The notes under the pieces: model-generated
Told to the model about the DNA's origin: nothing
Databases searched by the model: none
What the model saw: only the letters and a program-made list of their open reading frames with translations
Program-made: the position numbers and the translations under genes
Shown: positions 43,175 to 50,763 of the stretch, in pieces
Layout of the letters: every line of letters begins with the position of its first letter
Position numbering within the stretch: position 1 is the first letter of the stretch
Origin: Streptomyces marinisediminis
Lineage (GTDB): Bacteria > Actinomycetota > Actinomycetes > Streptomycetales > Streptomycetaceae
Direction of reading: 5' to 3'
Assembly (NCBI RefSeq): GCF_026262575.1
Contig: NZ_JAPKFL010000002.1
Location: forward strand, 235,953 to 299,952
Length of the DNA: 64,000 nucleotides

Positions 43175-43543
43175 TCACGGCCGCTCGGGGCAGACCGTGC
43201 CTGCCCGCGGGCACGTCAGCAGGGTGCGTACCACGAGCCGCCCGGAGGCCGCGTAGTACCCGACGTAGACGTCCGCCCGGCGCTCCAGGCAGTTGTACGC
43301 GTGCGCCAGATGGACCGACACGGGCAGTCCGCCAGGCGTCTCCGCGAATGGCGTCACCTCGTCGGCGAGCCACCGGTATGCCGTATCCACGTCGACGAAC
43401 GCCCCGTGGTGGAGTGACGCCGGCTTGCGGAACCAGTCGTTCAGATCGTTCGGCATCACAGCGGCGTTGACGTCACGGGTTTGGCTGTCCGGGGGCCGCT
43501 CGTGTCCGGTCCACGCGTACGCGTGCCAGTGGATGTCTGCCAT
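43175..43543 (-). CDS. Hypothetical protein of the island
   Basis: 122 residues from ATG 43543, with GGAGGAC a few bases upstream, an excellent start. Soluble, with many aromatic and His residues (IHWHAYAWTGHERPP, NDWFRKPASLHHGAFVD, YNCLERRADVYVGYYA). No family is recognised. It is the last gene of the minus-strand island group. Codon use is less GC3-biased than the flanking ram genes, which supports acquisition by transfer. Confidence 0.62.
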   Translation of the reverse strand: MADIHWHAYAWTGHERPPDSQTRDVNAAVMPNDLNDWFRKPASLHHGAFVDVDTAYRWLADEVTPFAETPGGLPVSVHLAHAYNCLERRADVYVGYYAASGRLVVRTLLTCPRAGTVCPERP

Positions 43544-43617
43544 GAGTCCTCCACAGAGTGAGCCCGGCACCCCTTCGTCCACAGGGAGCCGGGCAGAGTG
43601 CTACCTACGGCACGCGG

Positions 43618-43725
43618 TCACTGACGGCCGCAGCCATCACCCCCTCCACAGTCCGGGTTCTCCGGGGGCGGCGTGGGGGCGTCGGTGTCGGGACTCGGGT
43701 CAGTGGGCTCATACTGCAAGGGCAT
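43618..43725 (-). CDS. 35-residue acidic peptide with C-terminal cysteines
   Basis: From ATG 43725, with GAGAGGA 8 bases upstream. An acidic, Pro/Thr-rich N-terminus is followed by NPDCGGGDGCGRQ, with two cysteines. There is no signal peptide. It could be a small regulator or metal-binding peptide; no family is recognised and no modification enzyme of its own is seen in the island. It is included because the ribosome binding site and island position are good. Confidence 0.42.
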   Translation of the reverse strand: MPLQYEPTDPSPDTDAPTPPPENPDCGGGDGCGRQ

Positions 43726-43951
43726 GCACGCGTCCTCTCTCCGTTGAGTGGCGGTGTGGTGCTCAGCCCGGGGAGGATGTGAGGGCCTAATCTCCAGTCC
43801 TCCCCGGGCGCTGACGCGCTGCCTCAGCCCGCGCCAGGTCACGCCCCTGCCTCGCCCTCGCGGCGGGTGCTGGCGCCGTGTCGGGGCGGACGGGGCAGGG
43901 GCAGCCCCGCTCCCCGCGTGGGTTGCCGATCTCGCGGCGGGGAGCGGGCGT

Positions 43952-44140
43952 TCAGTGGCGACGGCGTCCGGTGTGGTGCGCTCGGATCTCGACGTTGAGA
44001 TCCGTCACGGCGCTGAGGTCTCCGCGGGCACGTGCGTCGTCCCGCTGGCGGACGAGAGCCGCACACACGTCGCAGCCGTCGGCCGACTGCGGGTCCTCGA
44101 CGGGAAGCGCCAGGTGCACCGGCGGGGAGAGCGTCCTCAC
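43952..44140 (-). CDS. Small hypothetical protein, coupled to the gene before it
   Basis: 62 residues from GTG 44140, which overlaps the stop of the preceding gene as GTGA, a coupling signal. The sequence DGCDVCAALVRQRDDARARG and AVTDLNVEIRAHH resembles many short Streptomyces proteins encoded with XRE/DUF5753 or plasmid genes: a CxxC pair followed by a helix. A longer reading from GTG 44185 is possible but ignores the overlap. The function is unknown. Confidence 0.6.
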   Translation of the reverse strand: MRTLSPPVHLALPVEDPQSADGCDVCAALVRQRDDARARGDLSAVTDLNVEIRAHHTGRRRH

Positions 44141-44301
44141 GGCCGCCTCCCGTGGGCGCCGCGGAGGGAGCACGGAGAGCGGCACGGTACGACCTCGTGG
44201 ACGGGGACGAGGTACGCGCCCGGTGGCGGAAGCCGTCCCGGGTCCGCCACTAACGCGGGTGGCGTGGCCGACTCGTCAAGCGGCGCGGGTGTCTGGTCCA
44301 T
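44137..44301 (-). CDS. 54-residue hypothetical protein
   Basis: From ATG 44301, with AGGGAAGGG upstream. The sequence is Pro-rich at the start (MDQTPAPLDESATPP) and has YLVPVHEVVPCRSPC near the end. It is too short for a family call. The stop is coupled by GTGA to the 62-residue protein, so the two were probably acquired as a unit. The promoter should lie in 44302-44400, which contains a TAGAAC -10-like box. Confidence 0.5.
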   Translation of the reverse strand: MDQTPAPLDESATPPALVADPGRLPPPGAYLVPVHEVVPCRSPCSLRGAHGRRP

Positions 44302-44377
44302 GCGGAGCCCTTCCCTGTGGGACGTCGTCCTATCGACTTCTCAGGACGGTAGGGAGGGCGAAGCGACGCGGTCTACG

Positions 44378-44387
44378 ACGTTCTATG
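44378..44387. promoter_or_regulatory. Possible promoter/operator motif shared within the island
   Basis: ACGTTCTATG here and ATGTTCTACG at 46033-46042 lie upstream of the two minus-strand gene groups. Read on the minus strand, both contain TAGAAC, a plausible -10, and flanking TTGCGCAA or GGAATTCC palindromes. They may be the XRE regulator's sites. Weak evidence. Confidence 0.3.
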
Positions 44388-44400
44388 GAATTCCACGCTG

Positions 44401-45249
44401 TCACCCGAGTGAGTCAATGGCACCGGTGATCAGCGTGCGTGCGTGCTGCCCGTAGACGGCCATCCTCGCCAGCTCCGCGAAACCTTTCTCGTACTGAGCG
44501 ATCTCCGTCGGGGCCGTGATGGTCAGCGCGGCGGTCAGCAACTCCACGCCGACCTGTCGGTCATCGAACAAGGTGAACGTCTCCTGCGGCCACATCGAGC
44601 GCGTTCTACGGGCGGGGACGACCCCGAGCGACACAGCGGGGAACGCCATTGCGGCGAGCAGATACCCAAGCTGCCCCGCCATCACATCCGGACCACCCAT
44701 GACGTGGTGGAGTACGGCCTCTTCCACCACGAACGCGAACCGCCGGCCGGGCGCCCGGATGATCTGGTTACGCGTTATCCGGGCCTCGACGGCCTCCGCC
44801 ACGTCGTCAGGGGTCTCGTCGAACCGCCTGATACTGCCGAGTAGAGCCGTCGCGTACTCGTGTGTTTGGAGAAACCCCGGGATCACGGAGGAGCAGTAGA
44901 TGCGGAACTGCTGTGTCCGCTCGTACAGCGGAACGCGGGATCGCTGAAGTTGGCGGAGCCCGCTTCGCTGACGGCGGCGCCACTCGACGTACAGAGACTC
45001 CGCGGTTCGGGATGCTGCGATCAGGTCGGGCGCCTGGTCTTCCGCGCCGCACGCCCGGCACCACGCCCGGATGTCGTCGTCGGTCGGCGGTGTGCGGGCG
45101 TTCTCCAGGCGGGATACCTTGGACGGCTGCCATCCCGACGCCGCCGCCACCTGTCGTCCCGTCATCCCGGCGTCGAGACGCAGGTCCCGTAGGCGCGCGG
45201 CGACGGCGTCACGCGCGGCCTGAGCGCTGTGAGGCGGGACGACGGGCAT
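44401..45249 (-). CDS. XRE-family regulator with DUF5753 domain
   Basis: 282 residues from ATG 45249. An N-terminal XRE helix-turn-helix (AVAARLRDLRLDAGMTGRQ, ASGWQPSKVSRLENAR, about 14-60) is followed by a DUF5753 domain with FRIYCSSVIPGFLQTHEYA and the C-terminal VGVELLTAALTIT. WhiJ-type regulators of Streptomyces share this architecture and act with small partner proteins in development and metabolism. Here the neighbours are a DUF6879 protein and an 80-residue protein instead of the usual DUF397. The DUF6879 stop lies 4 bases before its start. Confidence 0.9.
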   Translation of the reverse strand: MPVVPPHSAQAARDAVAARLRDLRLDAGMTGRQVAAASGWQPSKVSRLENARTPPTDDDIRAWCRACGAEDQAPDLIAASRTAESLYVEWRRRQRSGLRQLQRSRVPLYERTQQFRIYCSSVIPGFLQTHEYATALLGSIRRFDETPDDVAEAVEARITRNQIIRAPGRRFAFVVEEAVLHHVMGGPDVMAGQLGYLLAAMAFPAVSLGVVPARRTRSMWPQETFTLFDDRQVGVELLTAALTITAPTEIAQYEKGFAELARMAVYGQHARTLITGAIDSLG

Positions 45250-45253
45250 GCGC

Positions 45254-45781
45254 CTACGGCGTGTAGTTTGCGTGTGGTACGGCGCGCTCCCAGACGGCGT
45301 CGAACGCCGCCGCATGGCGAGCGACCACGTCGGGGTCGTCTTCGAGGGACTGGCCGACCAGCTCCCCGTTACCGCTGAACATCCCGTACCGGATCAGGCG
45401 GTCGTCGAAAATCCACAGGTCGTTGCCCGGAAGTAGAAGGTCCGACGCTTGCGAGCGGGGCAGCCATCGTACGTCCTCCCCCGCCTCCACGTTCCGGTAC
45501 GTACATGCGTACTCGTGGAGGATGTACTCACTCAACGGCTCGGAGACAACGCGCGCACGGCGAACTGTCACGCCCCGGTGGACGGCGTCGACGACCGCGT
45601 CGTGGAACGCTCCCCACCACTCTTCCCGGGGCCTGTCGCGCGGGTCGTCACCGGCCCTCCAGGCGCGGAACTCCTCGTCCTCACTCGGAATCGCGTACCC
45701 GTCCCGGGTCTCCAGGTGAACGGCTGTCCGCGTGCACGCTCCCAGCAGTTCAGCGAACGGCGGAACCGTCTGCGACGTCAC
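45254..45781 (-). CDS. DUF6879 family protein
   Basis: 175 residues from GTG 45781. A soluble protein with FAELLGACTRTAVHLETRDGY, EFRAWRAGDDP, a conserved RARVVSEPLSEYILHEYACT and DLWIFDDRLIRYGMFSGNGE near the end. This is the pattern of DUF6879, found beside XRE/DUF5753 regulators in actinobacteria and suspected to be the effector half of regulator-partner pairs. It overlaps the 80-residue gene by 32 bases and nearly abuts the XRE gene, so the three form one operon. The biochemical function is unknown. Confidence 0.85.
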   Translation of the reverse strand: MTSQTVPPFAELLGACTRTAVHLETRDGYAIPSEDEEFRAWRAGDDPRDRPREEWWGAFHDAVVDAVHRGVTVRRARVVSEPLSEYILHEYACTYRNVEAGEDVRWLPRSQASDLLLPGNDLWIFDDRLIRYGMFSGNGELVGQSLEDDPDVVARHAAAFDAVWERAVPHANYTP

Positions 45782-45992
45782 ACGCCCTCCTCAGCGCTTC
45801 GACCATGCGTGCGGGGAGCCGCACGACTCCCTCTGTGTCCGGGATGGAGCCGACGCGCTTGCACTCCTCCACGGTGGCGGCGTCGGCCCACCAGCCTTGC
45901 ACGACGATGTCGCTCGTCTCCTCGTCCACCCACACCGACGGACAATGATCCTCTTTACTTTCCGGGTCTTTCGCGATGAACCCTAGCGCCAT
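45750..45992 (-). CDS. 80-residue hypothetical partner protein
   Basis: From ATG 45992. MALGFIAKDPESKEDHCPSV is followed by VWVDEETSDIVVQGWWADAA, EECKRVGSIPDTEGVVRLPA and a terminal helix. Small acidic proteins of this shape commonly sit with XRE/DUF5753 and DUF6879 genes. First gene of the three-gene operon; GGGGACGGGAGGGG upstream provides the ribosome binding site. Its position suggests an antitoxin-like or adaptor role, but this is inference only. Confidence 0.75.
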   Translation of the reverse strand: MALGFIAKDPESKEDHCPSVWVDEETSDIVVQGWWADAATVEECKRVGSIPDTEGVVRLPARMVEALRRACDVADGSAVR

Positions 45993-46067
45993 GGCCCCTC
46001 CCGTCCCCTCCCCGAAGCACCCAAGTTGCGCAATGTTCTACGACCATCCCGCCGACGAGGCACGGAG

Positions 46068-46218
46068 TCAAGGCCCCCGGGCGACGGCTCGGGAGGCGCT
46101 CTCGTCCTGCGCCGGACACGACTCGGGCCCGTAATGCCAGCGCCTGGGCGGATTCCGGTCGCCGGGTCCAGCGCTCCAGCACAGCACGCTCGTCATCGGC
46201 CGACGGCAGCGGTTCCGG
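46068..46218 (-). pseudogene. IS630-family transposase fragment
   Basis: The frame reads DERAVLERWTRRPESAQALA and LRARVV, the N-terminal helix-turn-helix of IS630 transposases, then shifts frame and continues CPAQDESASRAVARGP before a stop at 46068. The rest of the transposase and any terminal repeats are missing. It is a relic inside the right part of the island and shows past mobile-element activity there. The upstream bases 46219-46520 hold no convincing gene. Confidence 0.7.
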
Positions 46219-46524
46219 TTCGGACCACGACACGGCACCGGCACTCCGGCACTCCGGCAGAAGAACTCGTGCAAGAGCACAACGGCATCGACCTGGCGAG
46301 CGCGTACGGCCGCCGTCATCGCCCCGCATCGCGGCCGGTGGACGTGAGGGGCCCACCTCGACTCACCGACGTCCGCGACTGGCTCCTGGTGTCACCCCGC
46401 CCGCGGGCGGTGGTCAAGGGTGCGCACTCGCGTCGCTGAGCCTCCGGGGCCGCTTCGCTGTCGTCTTCTGGACGCTTGTCCTGACGGATGGAGGACCCTG
46501 CTCGCACGCGGTCCGAATCAGGCC
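46219..46524. other. Right-end island sequence without a clear gene
   Basis: About 300 bases between the transposase relic and the right repeat. Minus-strand frame 46319 (AAVRARQVDAVVLLHEFF) faintly recalls the RAGxVDAVVVxHxDR region of serine recombinases but is too short and degenerate to call. Plus-strand frames are not protein-like. Confidence 0.35.
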
Positions 46525-46574
46525 GCCGGGCGGGGGCCGATGTGCGGCAGGATGAGGGCATGAGCATCGTGAAG
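46525..46574. repeat. Right 50-bp direct repeat of the island (att-like)
   Basis: Identical to 43048-43097. It includes the Shine-Dalgarno and first five codons of the intact monooxygenase gene. With the left copy it bounds about 3.4 kb of accessory DNA. Confidence 0.85.
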
Positions 46575-46883
46575 ATCAACGTCCTGTCCGTACCGGCCGA
46601 GCAGCGGGAGGTGCTGGAGCAGCGGTTCGGCGCCCGCGCCGGCACGGTGGAGAACTCCGACGGCTTCGAGTGGTTCGAGCTCCTGCGCCCGGTGGAGGGC
46701 ACCGACCAGTACCTGGTCTACACCCGCTGGCGCGACGAGGAGTCCTTCCAGGCGTGGATGGAGGGCCCCATGAAGGCCGCCCATCAGGGCGGCGACGGAG
46801 AGGGCCGGCAGCGGCCCGCCGCCGCCGGCTCCACCCTGTGGTCCTTCGAGGTCGTCCAGCAGGCCGCCCCGAAGCAGTCCTGA
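46560..46883 (+). CDS. Antibiotic biosynthesis monooxygenase (ABM) domain protein
   Basis: 107 residues from ATG 46560. A dimeric ferredoxin-like fold: MSIVKINVLSVP, REVLEQRFGARAG, FEWFELLRPVEGTDQYLVYT (central strands with the Trp/Tyr of the family) and DEESFQAWMEGP. Some members oxidise quinols or degrade haem; mycobacterial MhuD-like proteins share this shape, so haem degradation is a real alternative. Its first 15 coding bases and ribosome binding site lie in the right repeat, so the island insertion left the gene intact but replaced its upstream DNA. Confidence 0.88.
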   Translation: MSIVKINVLSVPAEQREVLEQRFGARAGTVENSDGFEWFELLRPVEGTDQYLVYTRWRDEESFQAWMEGPMKAAHQGGDGEGRQRPAAAGSTLWSFEVVQQAAPKQS

Positions 46884-46888
46884 GCCCG

Positions 46889-46929
46889 CGGTGCCTCCCC
46901 GCCGCCGCACCCGGCGCGGGGAGGCACCG
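46889..46929 (+). terminator. Terminator after the ABM gene
   Basis: A 14-bp perfect stem (46889-46902 with 46916-46929) and a 13-nt loop, 6 bases past the stop. Confidence 0.75.
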
Positions 46930-46972
46930 CCGCTCCCCCGCACCGCCGCTCCCCCGCGCCGCCGCTCCCCCG
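46925..46972. repeat. Three tandem 16-bp units
   Basis: CACCGCCGCTCCCCCG occurs three times in a row (the third with one change) directly after the terminator stem. Spacer DNA; no function is evident. Confidence 0.65.
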
Positions 46973-47106
46973 CGCCCGAGTCGGCCGGGCGGCGGTGCCC
47001 GGGGCACGGCGGACGGCCGCGCGGAGGGCGGGTGGCAGCGCGCCCGGCGCCCGGCGCGGCTCCGGGCGCTGGCGCCGCGCCCCGGGCGGCGCGCAGCATG
47101 GTCCCC

Positions 47107-48027
47107 ATGACCGCCTCCGCCCTCGTGCCGACCGCCGCGGACGTGCGGGCCGCCGCCGCCCGCATCCGCCCCCACGCCCGCCGCACGCCGCTGCTCGACG
47201 TCGAGCTCGACGGCCGCCGGGTCCTGCTCAAGCTCGAACACCTCCAGCTCAGCGGCTCCTTCAAGCTGCGCGGCGCGCTGAACGCGCTGCTGTCAGGGCC
47301 GCGCGACGCGCACGTGGTGGCGGCCTCCGGCGGCAACCACGGCCTGGCCGTCGCCACCGCCGCCGCGCTGCTGAAGGTGCCGGCGACGGTGTACGTGCCC
47401 GAGACGGTGCCGGAGTCCAAGGCGCGGCGCGTCGAGGCCGCGGGCGCGCGGCTGGTGCGGCACGGGGCGACGTTCGCCGAGGCCGCGGCGCGCGCCGCCG
47501 AGGCCGCGGCGCGGCCCGGGCACCGCTTCCTGCACCCCTACGACGACCCGGCCGTCGTCGCCGGCCAGGGCACGCTCGCCGCCGAGGTGGTGGCCGACGC
47601 GCCCGAGGCCGACGCCCTCGTCGTCGCCGTGGGCGGGGGCGGGCTGGCCGCCGGCACCGCGCTGGCGGCGGACGGGCGGCACACCGTCGCCGTCGAGCCG
47701 CGGGGGTGCCGCTGCCTGCACGACGCGCTGGCCGCCGGCCGTCCGGTGGACGCTCCGGTGGACTCCGTCGCGGCGTCGGCCACCGGGGCGAGCCGGGTCG
47801 GCGAGATCGCCTTCGCCGTGCTGGACGCGCCCGGCGTGACGTCCGTCCTGGCCTCGGACGCGGAGATCCTGGCCGCCCGCGACCGGCTGTGGGAGGAGTG
47901 CCGCGTCGCCGTGGAACCGGCCGCCGCGGTCGCGTTCGCCGCCTGGCTGGCCGGACGCGTCCCGGGCGTCCTGCCCTGCGTCGTGGTGTGCGGCGCCAAC
48001 AGCGACTGGACGCCCGGACCCGCGTGA
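47107..48027 (+). CDS. PLP-dependent threonine/serine dehydratase-like enzyme
   Basis: 306 residues from ATG 47107 (ATG 47098 is an alternative). A fold type II PLP enzyme: the Schiff-base Lys in SGSFKLRGALNAL, the phosphate-side loop ASGGNHGLAVA, GGGGLAAGTALA binding the PLP phosphate, and VVVCGANSDW near the end. It probably deaminates threonine or serine or acts as a racemase in the cytosol. The C-terminal regulatory ACT domain of biosynthetic IlvA is absent, so it is of the catabolic type. No partner genes lie next to it. Confidence 0.88.
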   Translation: MTASALVPTAADVRAAAARIRPHARRTPLLDVELDGRRVLLKLEHLQLSGSFKLRGALNALLSGPRDAHVVAASGGNHGLAVATAAALLKVPATVYVPETVPESKARRVEAAGARLVRHGATFAEAAARAAEAAARPGHRFLHPYDDPAVVAGQGTLAAEVVADAPEADALVVAVGGGGLAAGTALAADGRHTVAVEPRGCRCLHDALAAGRPVDAPVDSVAASATGASRVGEIAFAVLDAPGVTSVLASDAEILAARDRLWEECRVAVEPAAAVAFAAWLAGRVPGVLPCVVVCGANSDWTPGPA

Positions 48028-48130
48028 CGCCACGTCAACCGCCCCGCGGGCCGCCACCCGTCCGAGGGGCTGTCGGGCGTACGGTCGGAAGGGCACAGCA
48101 CGTCACATTCCGTACCGAAAGGCCAGGCCC

Positions 48131-49051
48131 ATGCGCGCCGTCAGCTACGACTCCTACGCCAGCGACAACTCCCGGCTGACCGTCGGCGAGCTGCCCGACC
48201 CCAAGGTGGGCCCCGGGCAGGTGCTCGTCGAGGTCCGCGCGGCCGGGGTCAACCCGGTGGACTGGAAGGTGATGGCCGGCGGCCTGGACCCGCTGATGGA
48301 CGCCGTCTTCCCGGTCATCCCGGGGTGGGACGTGGCCGGGGTGGTGCGGGCCGTCGGCATGGACACCCCCGAGTTCGCGGTGGGCGACGAGGTCATGGCC
48401 TACGCGCGCAAGGACGTGGTGCACGCGGGCACCTTCGCCCAGTACGTGGCCGTGAACGCGCCGCACGTCGCCCGCAGGCCCGCCGCGCTGGACTGGGCGG
48501 GCGCGGGCGCCCTGCCGCTGGCCGGGCTGACGGCCCTGCGCACCCTGGACCGGCTGGCCGTCGGCCCGGACGACACGCTGCTGGTGCACGGCGCGTCCGG
48601 CGGGGTGGGCGGCTTCGCGGTGCAGATCGCCGTCGACCGCGGCGCCCGGGTCATCGGCACCGCGTCCGCCGCCAACCACGACTACGTGCGCTCCCTGGGC
48701 GCCACCCCGGTCGCCTACGGCGAGGGGCTGACCGACCGGCTGCGGGAGCTGGCCCCCGACGGGGTGGACGCGGTGGCCGACTACGTCGGCGGGCAGGTGG
48801 ACACCACGCTGGCCGTGCTCGCCCCGAAGGGGCGGCACGTGTCGGTCGTCGACGGCGCCGTGGAGGAGCACGGCGGCCACCTGGTGTGGGTGCGCCCGGA
48901 CGGGGCGGCGCTGACCGAGCTGGCGGGCCTGGTGGAGCGCGGCGCCGTCACCGTGGAGGTGGCGCGGGCGTTCCCGCTGGAGGAGGTCGGGGCCGCGTTC
49001 GACGCCGGCCGCGGCGGCCACAGCCCGGGCAAGCTCGTCATCACCCCGTGA
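48131..49051 (+). CDS. NADP-dependent MDR-family oxidoreductase
   Basis: 306 residues from ATG 48131. A zinc-free medium-chain dehydrogenase/reductase of the quinone oxidoreductase type: GVNPVDWKVMAGG, the catalytic-domain strand FPVIPGWDVAGVV and the NADPH motif LLVHGASGGVGGFAVQIA. The zinc ligands of alcohol dehydrogenases are missing. It is separated from the dehydratase by about 100 bases, so a shared transcript is possible. The substrate is probably a quinone or enone, as for relatives. Confidence 0.9.
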   Translation: MRAVSYDSYASDNSRLTVGELPDPKVGPGQVLVEVRAAGVNPVDWKVMAGGLDPLMDAVFPVIPGWDVAGVVRAVGMDTPEFAVGDEVMAYARKDVVHAGTFAQYVAVNAPHVARRPAALDWAGAGALPLAGLTALRTLDRLAVGPDDTLLVHGASGGVGGFAVQIAVDRGARVIGTASAANHDYVRSLGATPVAYGEGLTDRLRELAPDGVDAVADYVGGQVDTTLAVLAPKGRHVSVVDGAVEEHGGHLVWVRPDGAALTELAGLVERGAVTVEVARAFPLEEVGAAFDAGRGGHSPGKLVITP

Positions 49052-49229
49052 CGGCCGCCGACGCCGCGGGGCCGCCACGCCGCGTCGGCGCGCGGCCGGT
49101 CGCCGAGGGCCGGCCTCCTCGGCGGCCGGGACGCGGCCGGGTGGACGCGGCGGGCGGCGGCACCGTCGGCGTCGACGCCGGCCCAGCCCGCGGTCGGCTC
49201 AACCCCAACCGCCTCAGCCCACGGCCGCC

Positions 49230-49859
49230 TCAGCCCACGGCCGGGTGCGGCCTGCGGCGCAGCAGGAAGGCGGCCAGCGCGCCCGCGCCGGCCAGCGCGG
49301 CCAGGGACAGCGCCGTCCCGCCCCAGGTGACGCCGAACAGCCGGCCGCCGAAGTAGCCCAGCGCCACGCTGTACCCGGCCCACAGCAGCCCGGCCGTGGC
49401 CGACCAGGGCAGGAAGTCGCGCGTGCGGCCCCGGGCGGCGGCGGCCGCGAAGCTCATCACCGACCGCCCGGCGGGCGCGAACCGGGCGAGCAGCACCAGC
49501 GGGCCGCCGCCGCGGACCAGCACGTGGCCGAGGCGCTGCTGTGCCGTGGTCAGCCGCCGGGAGCGGGCCAGCGCGGAGGCGAAGCGGCGTCCGCCGTACC
49601 GGGCGAGGCCGAACGCGGCGAGGTCGCCGAGCACGGAGGCGGTCGCGGCGCACAGCAGCAGGGCGAAGACCTCGGGCAGTTGAGCGCCGCCGGGACCGGC
49701 CAGTTCGGCGGTGGCGGCGGTGGCGGCGGTGGTCGCGGTCACCAGCAGGACACCGCTGGGCAGCACGGGCAGGAAGACGTCCAGCAGCACCGAGAGCACG
49801 ATGAGGACGTAGACCCACGGCTCGTAGACCAGTGTCCCCAGGGTTTCCAGCACCGTCAC
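49230..49859 (-). CDS. DedA/VTT-domain membrane protein
   Basis: 209 residues from GTG 49859. DedA proteins help move undecaprenyl phosphate or phospholipids across the inner membrane. Features are the N-terminal re-entrant region VFLPVLPSGVLLV, the conserved GDLAAFGLARYGG, the FAPAGRSVMSFAAA motif with the essential Arg (usually R-x-x-P/G-x-x-R) and 4-5 membrane helices. Slightly shorter than E. coli DedA. It is convergent with the oxidoreductase gene. Confidence 0.88.
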   Translation of the reverse strand: MTVLETLGTLVYEPWVYVLIVLSVLLDVFLPVLPSGVLLVTATTAATAATAELAGPGGAQLPEVFALLLCAATASVLGDLAAFGLARYGGRRFASALARSRRLTTAQQRLGHVLVRGGGPLVLLARFAPAGRSVMSFAAAAARGRTRDFLPWSATAGLLWAGYSVALGYFGGRLFGVTWGGTALSLAALAGAGALAAFLLRRRPHPAVG

Positions 49860-50028
49860 TCCCGTCCGGCTCCCCCGAGGGAGCGGCTACCGCCGTACAG
49901 CGTACGCCGCCTCCCCCACACGGTTCGCGCGGGTGGGTACGGCGGGGCGCCGGAGGGCGCGGGGCGCGTCCGGGCGGCACAGTGTGACGGCAGCGCTGAG
50001 GAAGCAGACGAGTCGAGGGAGTACGCGC

Positions 50029-50628
50029 ATGATGACAGGTCCGGCGACGGCGGCGCTCGCGACGGCGCTCGCGGTCCTCCCCGCGGCGGTGGCGCACGGC
50101 GGCACCGCCGCCGACGGGGCGGCGGGCGAGGCCGCGCCCGGGCAGGCGTTCACCGCCGCGGCGTTCGCCCCGGTGCGCGACGGCCGGGTGCCGACCGCGG
50201 TGACCTACGCGCCCGAGCTGGTGCCGCCGGGCGCGCGCGTCGCCGTCCACCAGCGCGTCGGCGCGGCCGGGACGACGGTGGCGCTGCACGTGAGCGGCGT
50301 GGCGCCGCACCGGACGTACGGGGCGCACGTGCACACCCGGCCGTGCGGCCCCGACCCGGCGGACGCGGGGCCGCACTACCAGAACGCGGTGGCGCCGGAC
50401 CGCCCCTCGGCCGACCCCGCCTACGTCAACCCGCGCAACGAGGTGTGGCTGGACCTCACCACCGACGCCTTTGGCACGGGGCGCTCCGTGGCCCGCCAGG
50501 CGTGGACGTTCCGGCCCGGCGGGGCCCGCTCGGTGGTGCTGCACGAGCACGCCACCCAGCGCGAGGGCGACCCCGGCCAGGCGGGGCCGCGCCTGGCCTG
50601 CGTCACCGCGGAGTTCCTGCCGCGCTGA
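50029..50628 (+). CDS. Secreted SodC-like (Cu-Zn superoxide dismutase domain) protein
   Basis: 199 residues from ATG 50029, with GAGGGAG upstream. The Sec signal ends near AVAHGG. The domain has GAHVHTRPCG (copper His pair plus the disulfide Cys) and VVLHEHATQREGDPGQAGPR with a His near the C-terminus, then a Cys in ACVTAEFLP. The Cu-Zn SOD fold is likely, but the full set of zinc ligands is not obvious, so it may be a SodC-like protein without SOD activity, as in several actinobacterial homologues. A single gene followed by a terminator. Confidence 0.82.
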   Translation: MMTGPATAALATALAVLPAAVAHGGTAADGAAGEAAPGQAFTAAAFAPVRDGRVPTAVTYAPELVPPGARVAVHQRVGAAGTTVALHVSGVAPHRTYGAHVHTRPCGPDPADAGPHYQNAVAPDRPSADPAYVNPRNEVWLDLTTDAFGTGRSVARQAWTFRPGGARSVVLHEHATQREGDPGQAGPRLACVTAEFLPR

Positions 50629-50661
50629 GGACGCGGGGCGGTACGCCGGGACGGACGACGG

Positions 50662-50695
50662 CGCCCGGCCCGGGGCCACCGCGCCGGGCCGGGCG
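50662..50695 (+). terminator. Terminator after the SodC-like gene
   Basis: A 12-bp perfect stem CGCCCGGCCCGG (50662-50673 with 50684-50695), loop 10 nt, 34 bases after the stop; it may also serve the convergent nuclease gene. Confidence 0.7.
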
Positions 50696-50763
50696 TCGCG
50701 CGTACCGGCCCGGGGCGGGGGCCGAGGGCGTCGGGGCCCGGCGGGCCCGCGTCCGGGGCGCCG

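Noticed and set aside
46219..46319. Possible serine-recombinase fragment (RARQVDAVVLLHEFF)
   Set aside because: Only about 15 residues resemble the RAGxVDAVVVxH region; no catalytic Ser domain is present, so it cannot be called.
43048..46574. Island explained by simple gene duplication of the monooxygenase
   Set aside because: The left copy stops being similar after five codons, and unrelated genes lie between the repeats, so an insertion is the better explanation.
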